From assembly GCF_010093535.1 (NCBI RefSeq), contig NW_022985176.1, positions 497,769 through 561,768 on the forward strand: a DNA stretch of 64,000 bases, written 5' to 3'. The position numbers and the translations under genes are program-made. Positions 23,160-35,000 of this stretch are shown here, in pieces; the stretch's first letter is position 1, and each line of letters opens with the position of its first letter. The DNA comes from Lindgomyces ingoldianus. Taxonomy: Eukaryota > Ascomycota > Dothideomycetes > Pleosporales > Lindgomycetaceae. The notes under the pieces were generated by a model that ran no database searches, had not been told where the DNA came from, and saw only the letters and a program-made list of their open reading frames with translations.

Positions 23160-23688
23160 TTTCGAACGCGTTTACTTGTATGCTATCCACTAGGGTAGCC
23201 ACCGAACCAAATATGCGACTCCACAGGAGTCCAAGGCGTTCTACCCGACGGCCCTCTTCCCTTTCAATGTTTCAGTTGCCGCACCTCCATCGAAAAACTA
23301 ACCCAGCGTCAAGCAGGCAGCCAATCCTAGCGCTCTCAATTAGTCCCGCTGATACCTTGTCAAGCATAATATCCTGTAGCTCAACAGAAAGCCTGTGAAG
23401 AGGAGTCGTAGGGGTATTAGTTTGCGTGGCTTGGAGAAAGACGTCAATGGCTTCATTAGAAGGGAAATGCATCCCATTAAGTAGACGCTTGGGTTCTGTG
23501 TATTTTTTAAACCCGCTGTTTATCTGATACAGGATAAACCCCTGCACTAAGAGTATAAGATAAGTAAGATCTTTGTCTACTAAACTAGGAGTGGACGGCA
23601 TCTGCTTCCCAAAATCCTTTCGGATTAGCGTGATAGCATGCGGAGCATGCTGGCATATGACGATAGACGTCCCACCAACTCTGACCAT
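23160..23688 (-). pseudogene. Fragment of an unrecognised conserved fungal protein, frame-broken
   Basis: On the minus strand an open frame from 23688 carries a hydrophobic helix (YLILLVQGFILYQ), then PLHRLSVELQDIMLDKVS, ARIGCLLDAG and VFRWRCGN before a stop at about 23272. A shifted frame continues with a NIERE-like stretch and RTPWTPVESHIWFGG to about 23160. The second half resembles a family of hypothetical proteins common in filamentous ascomycetes, but I cannot name a domain with confidence. One stop and at least one frameshift interrupt it. It sits among PKS debris and transposons, as expected for a decayed accessory gene. Confidence 0.45.
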
Positions 23689-24857
23689 GTGTCCACTTGC
23701 AAAGCCCCACTCTGGGAGGTTGTCTATCCAGGCCAGGAAGCCGCTAGTACCTTAGCGTGAGAGTGTTACTTCTTCAACAGTGAATCCAGGGTAACAATCC
23801 TAATAATAGCATAGGCAAGCCTTCGAAACGTAGAGTCGTTGTAACAACCACAGAGGATATGCCTCCATTAAAACGCAAAATTAGCGAGTATCCTAGAGAC
23901 AAAAGCCTTACGCTGCTGCAGGCGCTGCAGGTTAATCTCCTTACATCTTATTTTCTAGTATAGTGCTGAGTAGACGGATTGTAAGGCATGTTTGGCGAGT
24001 ATTAGCGGTAGTTTCTAAGGCTCAAAATTAGAAATAGTTATGGAACGCTGGCGAACAAGATTAAGAGGAACCCAAAGGTTGCAATCTTTCTTGTCTAATC
24101 GCAGAATATTGCGGTCAAGGTCAAAGGTCCAAACCGCTCTAACGTGAGTCCATTGGCGATCGTTGAAAGGTGTAACGACGTCGTCTTGCTGACGCTAATC
24201 TCAGGCAACCCGCGAGTACAAAACATTAAAGTTGGATTCTATGCTTATAAGCGCTTTTTGCTGCCTATGCCGGGGGATGATGGTATTACGCACCTTGTGC
24301 TACGCCTACAAGCCTGCTTGAATACAATTGCAGCATAGCATCATCTTCAGCAGAACGATGTGCAGCAAAATAGACGGTCCCTGGCATTTCGTGAGAAGCA
24401 CAGGCCGTTTATGACTGTATTATAATAGCAACGTACCCTGCAAGCTAAGATTGATATACATTGCCATGGCGAGCCGTAGACGTAGGCGAAATAGCGCGGG
24501 GGGAACTAGGGCCACGCGTGAAGATTGTGGCGAGATAGTTAGGGCGAGCCGTAGGGAGGGGAAGGCTGGTTTATCTTTGTTGAGGTAAGTATGGCTATGT
24601 TGCTGAGTAATGAACGCCGGGATCTTCGAGCTTCCCGGCATATAGTTTATCCGCTCCGGCTTGCCCATATAGTTCTGCTCTTAGTCCGTAGATAGCTCCC
24701 TGTTAAACCAACCTTGTTCTTGTCCGCAGTCTTTCTCCCGCAGCGGCGCGCAGCCATCTGCGTGCGGCTGGGGCCTCGCCCCTTACTTTAAATCGTGACT
24801 CATCTTCAGCCTAGAGTCTAAGCCACCAGTGATTTCGCCAAGAGCATCCATATACTG
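23689..24857. other. Decayed intergenic sequence, no gene seen
   Basis: Mixed composition between the broken gene at 23.7 kb and the pogo-type element. Short frames on both strands lack any recognisable feature. A GC-rich patch lies at about 24725-24785. Confidence 0.4.
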
Positions 24858-24859
24858 TA

Positions 24860-27477
24860 CTGTGTTTTAGCGTGTAATGCACGGCCTCGCGTAATGCACA
24901 GTTCTGCGCGAAGCTGTCAAAACTTCAACCACCTCTCTCTTAACTAATATAGGCAGTATTAAGGCTGCTTTAGAGTTGCTAAAATTACTAAAACCTAAAG
25001 AATTACTAAATTATGCTGCAGTAGCTAGGCAGTATAGCGTTAATTAATCTACGCTCTTAAGGCGTCACTAACGCGTTACCTGCATATGTGCAGAGAAACT
25101 TAAAAATTAGCAACTACTTAGCCTAGTGCAGAAGAAAGAGCTAGTAGAGTATATTAATAGGCTTTACGCAAAAGGTCTATTTTCTTTAAAATAAATAATT
25201 TAAAATTTTATAATAAAAATAAGTAGTAAGTTGTAACAATTCTACAAATCGTTCCATCTCGGGTCGCTCGGATCCTATCCAAAGGGTCCCCGTATCAGCC
25301 CCGACCATGACTCGACCCAGTCCCCCGCAGTTACCCCTATTCCCTCATGTATTTAGTCGCACCTCGCCCCTGTAGCTAGCTCGGTAGTTTTCTGATATCC
25401 TACGTACAAGGCCTATAGGTGTCATTGGTATTCCCAGGTCTCTAAGTCCCCACGCACTCCCATATGCCTCTGAGTGGATTCATACCGCATTCGGACCCAT
25501 TGTCTTGCCTGCGCCGTTACATAAGTAAGCTAGTAAAAGCTAAGTTAATTAATTTATTAAAAGGCACTTTATTAACTTATTATCTTAATAGACATCTAGC
25601 ATAGACACTACACATAATAAAGCTAACTTAGCATTTAAGTACTTGCTATATTTTAAGCTTATATATAAAAAAATTAAGTAATATAGCATAAAACTACAGC
25701 ATACCTATAATATAAATAAAAAGGACTTTTTAATTAGAGTACTATTAAAAATAAAGCAAATCTTTTTTAAATAGTAGTATAAGTAAGGTATTAAGTAGCA
25801 GCTTATATAGAATAGTAATTATAAGTAAATTATAATAATAGCTTATATCTATGCTAATAGTAGCTCTCTTACACCTACACTAATCTACTAAGCTATTTTT
25901 AATTATATATAAAACTCTTAGCTATAAGATTTTAACCTTTTTAAGTATTAAGCTTTCTTTACTTTATTACTTATAAGTTAAATAAATAATAAACTAGGCC
26001 TAGCATAGCTTAAACATGTGTTTAGTTATAAAACTAAGGTAAAAGTATAATAAGTGTACTAACTTTTATTTTTATATAGCTATAGATTACATGTTTTAAT
26101 AAAGTTTATTAAGTACTATAATAATAATAAAATCCTTTTAGCTATATACCTGCTATATATAACCTATACACTACAGCCTTTTAATGTCTACATGTTTAAA
26201 CCTCTTTTATTAGCCTACTTAGCTAAGCTAGCTAGCTTTATAAATAGATACTAGAGACTATTATTAATTAAAAAAAAAAACTTCTATAGTATGTTTAATA
26301 AGGCCTAGAAAACATCTTTTAAGCATTGTTACAGTCAGCATGCTTAAGCTACAAGCAAGAGGTAGTGTAACTTAACTAGATTAAACTAAGGAGCAGAGGA
26401 GCTGCTCTGCAAGTTTAAATATACATGTGTGCCTCTGCTAAGGCGCTACTTGTAGCACTAGCGTGCTACTTGTTGCGCAAGCAAGGGAGCTAATGCTGCA
26501 GAGCATATAACGCAGTACACGCTGTTACAAGCATAAAACTATTTTTAGTGCTTTTAAAGTAACTAGTTTATTACTATTTAAGCTATAAATAGTTTTAGAT
26601 TAATTTTACTATAAGTAAAAAAAGTAACTATTTTCTAGTAAAAGCACTAGCTTAGCGCTTAGTGTAAAAAATTAACAAAAAGTTAAAAGCCTTTTAAACA
26701 AAGTTATTAGTAATTTTTATAAAAAAGATATATAAGAGCTTAAAAAGACTGTTTAGTTATTTTTAGTGTGTTACATCCTTCTCTAGCGTAAGCTTAAGCA
26801 GGTTAAAGATGCGCTAATTAATAAAAAAAAGTGCTACTAGTGTAGTAAGCCTTTTCTACTAAAAGCACCTTTAGAATATTATAGTAGTGCAACTTTTTAG
26901 TCTCTAAATAAGGTTTAAAAAGCACATAATTATTAAGCATAAAAAAATACTAAAAAAAAAGCTTTACAGCTTTAAAAATAAAAAAAGGTAAAGTATAAAA
27001 AAGTAAAAAAAGCTAAAAAGGCGCGCGTAGTTAAAAGGAAAAGGCATAGAGTAGTAATAGCAAAGAAGGCTTACCTGCAAGAGCTTAAGACAAAAGCAGC
27101 TTAATAAGAAAAGGCAAAGCTTACTTAGCAGGTTAATTAACAGCTTAAAAATAACTTTTAGCAGGTAATAAAGGGTAAGCAGAAAGCTCCTACGCTTATT
27201 GCTAGTACACTAGAGGATTTTAATAATAATGCAGTATTAAATAAAAAAAGGGAGCTAGCATTAGGCAGAACTTAACATAGTAGGTAAATTAACCTCTTTA
27301 TAAAGTATTATATATAAATTATTACTAGGAATAGAATCTATAGCATTTAATTAGTATTATAATAAAAAATTTATATAATTTATAATTTATGTAAGTCTCT
27401 AGAGCTTTAAAAGTAAAAGGCGCAGATTGCCAAAATCGTGCATTACGCGAGGCCGTGCATTACGCGCTAAAACATGG
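24860..27477 (+). mobile_element. Fot1/pogo-type DNA transposon, RIP-inactivated, carrying a solo LTR
   Basis: Inverted termini contain GTAATGCACGGCCTCGCGTA (left 24860 onward; right ending 27477) and abut TA on both sides (24858-24859, 27478-27479). The terminal repeats themselves hold a direct repeat of CGTAATGCAC. On the plus strand, a degraded transposase can be followed: a psq-type helix-turn-helix (RQYSVN-STLLRRH) with QLLSLVQKKELVEYI at about 25020-25170, a VKAK-INLLKG segment after the inserted LTR, an IPIIN-NKKDFLI stretch (DEKGFLIG in active relatives) at about 25700, and a PLDV-type segment at about 26190. Every part is filled with stops at former CAG, CAA and TGG codons. Subtracting the LTR and its duplication, the element was about 2.3 kb. 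Confidence 0.85.
25232..25521. mobile_element. Solo LTR (290 bp) nested in the pogo-type element
   Basis: Starts TGTAACAATTC and ends GCCGTTACA with inverted ends TGTAAC/GTTACA, and has TAAGT directly repeated on both sides (25227-25231 and 25522-25526). GC is normal while the host transposon is strongly AT-biased. That makes it a later arrival, or one not recognised by the RIP machinery, reduced to one LTR by recombination. Confidence 0.85.
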
Positions 27478-27479
27478 TA

Positions 27480-27816
27480 TTCGAGGCCGCACTGAGCCTT
27501 AGCTGAGTCGCTGTCTCGCTTCTCGACCAATCGCCTCCTGCGGGCGTCTGCGGATGTCCACCCCCGGCTCTCGCGCCCGTGCGGTGGACATCTCCTACTG
27601 CACCGGCCGCCTGCTGAGCCCGCCGCTGATGGCTCCTGTACTACACACACACACACACACACACACATATATGTATGGATGGAGAGGCCCTAGGGCAGGC
27701 CAGGCCCTGCCCTCACCTTCATCCTAAGCCCGAGCTTCAGCGTGCACTGCTTGCTGCTGTATATACCCTCCCTCACTGTACACACTCACTTAGGGGCAAG
27801 AGCAGGGCAAGGCAAG
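27480..27816. other. GC-rich segment, probably 5' region of the Crypton
   Basis: GC-rich and undamaged. It holds the (AC)12 microsatellite and, at about 27757-27765, GTATATACC, which could be a core promoter. It directly precedes the first Ty3/gypsy insertion, whose other side (37228) continues with Crypton coding sequence, so this is likely Crypton upstream or leader sequence. No start codon identified. Confidence 0.45.
27643..27666. repeat. (AC)12 microsatellite
   Basis: Twelve uninterrupted AC dinucleotides followed by ATATATGTATGG. Simple repeat, no coding role. Confidence 0.95.
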
Positions 27817-28403
27817 TGTTACGGCCAACAATCAGACCGTAATGACTCAGCTCGCTATTGCACACAGCCCCAAGCACAACGGATGGAAGACAGTTAACCC
27901 CGCGATTAGCAGACCTTATAACTAAACAGAAGAGGAATAGCGCCATCTAATAGATAAATGCTTAGCAGAATGTGTTATCTAATAAGGTATTGCAAGCTTG
28001 CGCGCTTACAGGCTACAAAGGAAAACAGCATGCAGACATGCTAGCATGCAACTACTATGTATATAGTCTTAATCCTAACTATAGTTAGAAAGTTATAATT
28101 AATGTTTAGTTTATTCTTTATAATAAACTAAAAAGCTTAAATCTTTTCTAAAAAAGATTAAGCTGCCTTATATATCTTGTAACATATATACCTCTAACCC
28201 CTATCTACCTAACTAGTAAAACTTAGCTACCTATACAGCTATAGGGACAAACTATAGCCTGCCTTTTAAACCCTAATTATCCTTTACTCTACTTAATAGA
28301 CTGTACACCTAATCTAGCTAAGTTCTTATCCCCTCTCTACTAATACCTATATAGGCTGTTGTACTCTAGAAAATACTATTTCTTTAAAGTAAAAATTATA
28401 ACA
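27817..28403 (+). repeat. 5' LTR of family 1 copy 1
   Basis: 587 bp, begins TGTTACGGCC and ends as TATAACA. Its outer (left) part keeps the GC-rich sequence while its inner part is RIP-damaged; the 3' LTR shows the mirror pattern. Confidence 0.92.
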
Positions 28404-30244
28404 TTAATTACTACTTCTTTAAAAGTATAGCACCTTACACCTCCTTTAATATTAGCATAACTAGAGCCAGCGTAGCCAGCACTAGTAAAACCCTGTCTAG
28501 AAATAAGGCAGAACATAGTTAACAAATATAATATTTTTAATAAAAAATTAAAGCACTTAGAACTTAGCTTTAATAATAACTACACATTTAATAACTACAC
28601 ATCTTCTACCTAGAAGTTGCTAACCTCTGCAACACTGCTAGAAAAAAGACTAGCATTAAGTTAAAAAAGTTACTACGCCTAGCCCTTTTTAAATTATTTA
28701 ATAGCATAGCTAAGAACTTTAAGCTATTCTTTACTTAATATTACTTATATATGCAGTATAATAAGGGCGCTTTTTAAATAAATAAGGAAATAATCTTATA
28801 AATAGAACTTTACCTAGAAGGACCCCTAGCTATCTAGTTCTAACTACACGCAGATAATTAGATAAAACATAAAGTAACTAAAAAAGTTTTTTTTATTTAC
28901 ACTTAAAAAATCTTTTAAAGCTTAGATGCTTTTAAATAAGCCTTTATAATAATTTATAGTTAAGCTAACTAAAAAGAAAAGGCAGTTAATAAAATAAACA
29001 CTTTATAATAAAAAAAAAGCATAGTCTAATTATATGTAGCACACTTCTGCAAATAATTAGCTATTAGCAGATAGACTAATAAAGCAGCTGTTAGAAGAAT
29101 GTTTTATAATAGACTATCTAACATAATTAAAAACAAATTTATGCATTACAGCAAACTAAAGAAATTTAAAGAATATGTAAAAAAGGCAACTACATATAAT
29201 AATTAGCATTAAGAACGTCTTTATAAGAAGCGCCTTAGCATAACGCCTTAGAAACTAAAAGTATTCTAGAAAAAAAAAAAAGCTTAAAGGTTTAATAGTA
29301 AACTAATAAATCTTAGCTATGCTAAACATACATAAGGCTTAACTAAAAAAAAAAGCAAGTTCTAAATAAGTAAAAAGCTGCTACTAAGTACTAAATAATA
29401 AAAATAGCTTAAAAAAAAAGCGTGCCTTAACTATAAAAAAGTAAGACACTATAAAAGAAAGTGCCTAGACTCTAGTAACTAAAAGAATAAAGATAAAAGA
29501 CTAACTATAAAAGCAATACATATAGAGCAAGGTCTAACAGGACTTAAAATTCTAGACAGACTAAACAAGAACCTCTGCTAGTAATGCAGAGGTAATTACA
29601 AATCTAATAGATGCCTAAAGGAATACTAGAAGGTTAAAGTATAGAATAATAATAATATATTTAAGGCACTAGAACAAGCAGCTACCTATAAAAAATAGTA
29701 AGGCTACACATAAGTAATAACATATGTTGCAAATATAAGAAAAGGGAAAGAATTATTCCCTCTAAGACAGCTAATAACTAGAATCTCTGCCTAAGAACTA
29801 TAATACTAATTTAACTACAGTAACTGCTAGAAGTGTGGCAACACCTATAACTTATAAAATTGCAAAAAAATAATGTATAAAACATATATTAATAATAATG
29901 TAAATACTTACAGCATAATTAAAAAAATTGCTAGAACTTACTACACTATTTTAAATAATAAGAAATAGCAGAAAATGTTCTAGAAAATCTTAAATAAAAA
30001 AAGAGCCTTAATTAGTAATGCACCTCTTTAATAACTTTAAAACTATGCAACTAGAGAGCTAACACACCCTCTCTAGCATTAGCTATTACACATAAAGACC
30101 TAGAAATCTGCTAATAAAATAGATACTATATCCTATATAAAAGCTAAAAACATAATAAGTTCTAATGCACATACTAAAGCTACTCTTTATAAATAGTATA
30201 AATAAAAGAGTACCTAAGATAGACATAAGTTTAACTAATAATAG

Positions 30245-30472
30245 TGTCGGTTGACCTGGGTTCGATCGAACGAACGTACGCCCAAGGGGCGTACCAAGAG
30301 GTGAGCAGGCAACACAATGTATTGATTCTGGTGACGGCTGCCATCCTAAGTACGTTGGGATGGCTGGTTTTATACTGGCCCCCTGCCAAGCCCGCACAGA
30401 TATCACGTGAGATAAGCTTACGTGATATCCACACAGAGTTGGATCAATATACCTGTGATTAACGTTCGGACA
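30245..30472. repeat. Left LTR of the small element
   Basis: 228 bp, identical by eye to 31836-32063. Perfect inverted repeats at 30260-30271, 30276-30294, 30340-30364 and 30399-30429. Confidence 0.92.
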
Positions 30473-30553
30473 CTGGCAACTTTTGTTCTTGTGGAGTTGC
30501 TTGCTCATCCGTACGTTAATCCTACTCCTTCTTCTTCCCCTCCTCCTTGCTCT

Positions 30554-31463
30554 NNNNNNNNNNNNNNNNNNNNNNNNNNNNNNNNNNNNNNNNNNNNNNN
30601 NNNNNNNNNNNNNNNNNNNNNNNNNNNNNNNNNNNNNNNNNNNNNNNNNNNNNNNNNNNNNNNNNNNNNNNNNNNNNNNNNNNNNNNNNNNNNNNNNNNN
30701 NNNNNNNNNNNNNNNNNNNNNNNNNNNNNNNNNNNNNNNNNNNNNNNNNNNNNNNNNNNNNNNNNNNNNNNNNNNNNNNNNNNNNNNNNNNNNNNNNNNN
30801 NNNNNNNNNNNNNNNNNNNNNNNNNNNNNNNNNNNNNNNNNNNNNNNNNNNNNNNNNNNNNNNNNNNNNNNNNNNNNNNNNNNNNNNNNNNNNNNNNNNN
30901 NNNNNNNNNNNNNNNNNNNNNNNNNNNNNNNNNNNNNNNNNNNNNNNNNNNNNNNNNNNNNNNNNNNNNNNNNNNNNNNNNNNNNNNNNNNNNNNNNNNN
31001 NNNNNNNNNNNNNNNNNNNNNNNNNNNNNNNNNNNNNNNNNNNNNNNNNNNNNNNNNNNNNNNNNNNNNNNNNNNNNNNNNNNNNNNNNNNNNNNNNNNN
31101 NNNNNNNNNNNNNNNNNNNNNNNNNNNNNNNNNNNNNNNNNNNNNNNNNNNNNNNNNNNNNNNNNNNNNNNNNNNNNNNNNNNNNNNNNNNNNNNNNNNN
31201 NNNNNNNNNNNNNNNNNNNNNNNNNNNNNNNNNNNNNNNNNNNNNNNNNNNNNNNNNNNNNNNNNNNNNNNNNNNNNNNNNNNNNNNNNNNNNNNNNNNN
31301 NNNNNNNNNNNNNNNNNNNNNNNNNNNNNNNNNNNNNNNNNNNNNNNNNNNNNNNNNNNNNNNNNNNNNNNNNNNNNNNNNNNNNNNNNNNNNNNNNNNN
31401 NNNNNNNNNNNNNNNNNNNNNNNNNNNNNNNNNNNNNNNNNNNNNNNNNNNNNNNNNNNNNNN
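30554..31463. other. Assembly gap (910 N)
   Basis: Unsequenced or unassembled bases inside the small LTR element. Long apparent reading frames across it are artefacts. The matching target duplications of the small element and of its host on both sides of the gap argue that the join itself is correct. Confidence 0.99.
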
Positions 31464-31511
31464 GCCTGTGTCAACGGGAGGCTCCGGGGCGCACGAAGGC
31501 TCAGCAGTGAG

Positions 31512-31794
31512 CCCTCTCTGCGTGGCTACGCACGCGGTGGGTTGCTGATCTTGTCTTTGTGCAATCGGTTGATCCGGGGGCGCGCACGAGGCTCGCTCAC
31601 CCCTCTCTGTGTGGCTACGCACACGGTGGATGTGAGCTTCTTCGTACCTTCTCTGCGTGGCTACGCACGCGGTAGGTGTGAGCTTCTCGTACGGTGGCGG
31701 TTTTGTCAATCCTTGCGAATCTGCCTGTCAAAAAGACAGGTTTTCTGCGAAGGCTCAGGGAGCCCTCTCTGCGTGGCTACGCACGCGGTGGGTT
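31512..31794. repeat. Four dispersed copies of a hairpin-forming motif of about 30 bp
   Basis: Copies at about 31512-31543, 31601-31633, 31648-31678 and 31763-31794 share CTCTGCGTGGCTACGCAC followed by GCGGTGGGT or close variants. The core TGCGT-GGCT-ACGCA can fold on itself. Copy 2 has T for C and A for G at two sites. Spacing is irregular (89, 47 and 115 bases start to start), so this is not a tandem array or CRISPR. Confidence 0.85.
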
Positions 31795-31835
31795 TAAGCT
31801 TTCGCAGCAAAACGGTCTGTTAACAGACTGATCAG

Positions 31836-32063
31836 TGTCGGTTGACCTGGGTTCGATCGAACGAACGTACGCCCAAGGGGCGTACCAAGAGGTGAGCAGG
31901 CAACACAATGTATTGATTCTGGTGACGGCTGCCATCCTAAGTACGTTGGGATGGCTGGTTTTATACTGGCCCCCTGCCAAGCCCGCACAGATATCACGTG
32001 AGATAAGCTTACGTGATATCCACACAGAGTTGGATCAATATACCTGTGATTAACGTTCGGACA
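31836..32063. repeat. Right LTR of the small element
   Basis: 228 bp, identical by eye to the left LTR. It is preceded by the palindrome GTCTGTTAACAGAC rather than an obvious polypurine tract. Confidence 0.92.
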
Positions 32064-35000
32064 AATAGTTTAAAATAACTTTAAAAATTACCTTTATAAC
32101 TAGTATTTATGTGTTAATAAATACTGCCTAAAACACTAGCTAACTAAACATAGAGCTAGATAGTAGCTACATAGAACTTAGGCAAGCAAACTAGTAAACA
32201 ACACGCTCCCTAGAATAGCATTAACTTGCAAAATGCCTTAGTGCGCCCACTGCAATGCTAAAACTAAGCATAAACAGAAGCCTTAGATAGAATGTAAAAA
32301 CTAAGTAAACTACACATTCTACTACTTTTAGTAAAAAGCCTATTAGCAAGATAACTAAATACTGTACTACTATAAAATAAAAAACTAACACTGCACAGTA
32401 GTAAAATGCATAATATAAAGTTATTAAAAATATAAAATATAAGCTAACTAAATTAAAAGCTACTAGAAAGAAGCTCTTAAAGTAGGAGAGAATAACAGCA
32501 TAGACTACCTAAAAGTTCTTTATAAACTCTGTACCCTTGTTGCTGTAGGACAAGGACTAGGCAGAAGCCTAACTACAGAAATAACCCTCTTCTGCCTAGG
32601 ACAAGAATAGACAGGCCTTGCGCTAATAGACAGCAGTTACACTTTTATAGTAATTAACTCTACATAGGTTAACTAGAAATAGATACCTTTTAAAAGTAAA
32701 AAAAAACCTTTTAAAGTAACCTTAGTAGACACCTTATTAATTAAATATAGAGTAAAATAGATATAACTTAAAACTTATAAACTTATTATAAATGCTAAAG
32801 AAACTAATAACTAGATATCTTTTAACATCTTACTATTAAAAAAAAAGTACTAAGTAATACTTAGTTATAATTAGCTTTATAAACATAATCTTATAATTAA
32901 CTAGTAAACTATAACTCTAGTAACAAAATAAGACTACGCTAGAATAATATAGTTAGCCTACTATAATAATTTATGCACCTTCTACTAGTAAGTAAAAGAA
33001 AAAAGTAGATATTTCTTTAAAAAAGAAAAACTAAAAAAGTTCTTTTACTAAAAACTAAAAGCCTAAGCAGTCTATTTAATAAAAGAAGAACTAAAAAAAA
33101 TGTTTTTTAAAAAATTCTAAAAAAAATAAGACCTTAACTAAATAAGAATTTATAAAATTGCCTATAAAACTAGAGACTTACTAAAAGAATATAAGGAGTA
33201 TAAAGACATGTTTAAAACCCTAGAAGACCTAGGAGAACTACCCCTACACTAACTATAGGACCACGCTATTAATCTTAAACTAGAACCTTAGCTAAAGGCT
33301 TATAAACTCTAACTATTAACTAAAGCCTAAAAAGACGCACTACAAGAGTACGTAGACAGGATGCTATTATAAGGACACATTTAAAAAAGTAATAGTCTAG
33401 TAGCATTAGCAGTAGTCTTTATAAAAAAGAAAAATAGCAAAGTAAGAGTATATTAAAACTACTAAACTTTAAATAATAATACTATAAAAAATTAGTACCC
33501 CCTTTTAATAATTTAGAACATTATAAACTAACTAAAAGGAACTAAGCACTTTACTAAGTTTAATGTCTAAGACAGATTTAATAAAATTAGGATTAAATAA
33601 GAACATAAGTAGATAACTACTTTTAGGACTTTTAGAAAATTATATAAATTACTTATTATGCCTTTTAGACTTACTAACATGCTAGTAACTTTCTAAAGAG
33701 TTATTAACACAGCTCTAAATCTGTACCTAGATATATTTATGCTTATATACCTTAACAACATACTAGTGTATACAAAGGAAAGCTAAGATAATTATATATC
33801 TAAGGTAAAACTTATATTAGAACGCCTTAGATAATACAGTTTACACCTCTAGCTAGAAAAATGCAAATTTAATATATAAAAAACTAAATATTTAGAATTT
33901 ATTATAAACTAAAACTAGATAAAAATAAACCTAAAAAAAATAACTAAAGTACTTAAATAGCCTGTACCTAAGTCTGTTACAGAAATTAGAGGATTCCTTA
34001 GACTAATAGGCTACGTATAAAGAATAATTAAGAACTATTCTAAAATAGCGCTCCTACTTACTAACGCTATAATAAAAGAAAAAGTGTTGTGCAAATTCTA
34101 ATAAATAACTAAAATAGATTAATTTTTTAAAAAACTAAAAAAAGTTATTACTAGTTACTTAGTCCTTAGAATGTATAACTTAACTCTTAAAACTAAAGTA
34201 TATACTAATGCCTTAAAACACACTAAAGAAGCAGCCCTTTTATAAAAGTAAAAGAATAGTTATTAGCACCTAGTAGCATACTATTTAGCAAAATTTGCCT
34301 CTACTAAATAGAAATACACTATACTAGACAAAGAACTTAAGGCTATAGTTAACACTTATAGAAATTAAGAAGTTAAATTATAAAGACTTAAATAATAATT
34401 TATTATTTATACTAACTATACTAACTTAGTAATGTTTTTAACAACAAAGAAACTCTCTCTAATGCATGTATAGTAGGCAATAAAGCTAGCACAGTTTAAT
34501 TTTATTATTAAACACGTCCCTAGAAGCAGCAATTAACAAGTAGACATCCTTAGCAGACGTTCTAACTACTTTAATAAATTAGAAAAAGACATAGAGGAAT
34601 TTGCAATCTTTAAAGAGACTAACTAGGGCCTAGTATACAACAGACTAGAGCTAGAAGGACTAATCTGTTCTCTAATAATTACTAAACATAAATAGAAAAA
34701 CTTTATTAAAGAATATTATAAAGCCCTAATGTTTAGACACCTTAGAATAGGATTACTTTAAAAGAAAATAAAAAAAGTAATTTTTAAAGACATTCTATAA
34801 TTAAAGCACTTATGCACTAAGGTACTATAAGAATGTAACTTATATAATAAAAACAACTCTTAAAGGTATAAACTATATAGACAACTTTAACTAATTATAG
34901 CACCTAAACAGCCCTAGACTATAATAATAATAGACTTTATAACAGGACTACTGCTATCCTATAAACCTAGTACAGAAAGGCTTTATAACATAATTATAGT

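Larger units (their letters stand above)
30245..32063. mobile_element. Small palindrome-rich LTR element (TRIM-like), apparently recent, contains the assembly gap
   Basis: Two 228 bp terminal direct repeats (30245-30472 and 31836-32063) look identical base for base, run TGTCGG...CGGACA, and are flanked by a perfect AATAG duplication (30240-30244, 32064-32068). After the left LTR, one base on, comes TGGCAAC, a plausible primer-binding site. Each LTR holds several perfect inverted repeats: GTTCGATCGAAC, GTACGCCC/GGGCGTAC, GCCATCC/GGATGGC and GATATCACGT/ACGTGATATC. The visible interior (31464-31835) has four copies of CTCTGCGTGGCTACGCAC, a hairpin CCTGTC-A5-GACAGG and the palindrome GTCTGTTAACAGAC. 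No protein domain is visible; what the 910 unread bases hold is unknown. There is no RIP damage although the host is heavily mutated. Confidence 0.85.

Noticed and set aside
30244..30462. A 72-codon frame in both LTRs of the small element, with a hydrophobic stretch
   Set aside because: It begins at a GTG, not ATG, covers the LTR only, and is identical in both copies simply because the LTRs are identical. No evidence of translation.
31512..31794. Repeated 30 bp units with hairpins, resembling a short CRISPR-like array
   Set aside because: Fungal genome, irregular spacing, and location inside an LTR-bounded element; there are no cas genes.
30086..31823. Several very long reading frames on both strands
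   Set aside because: They run through the 910 N gap, which has no stops because it has no sequence; the known parts on either side show no protein family.
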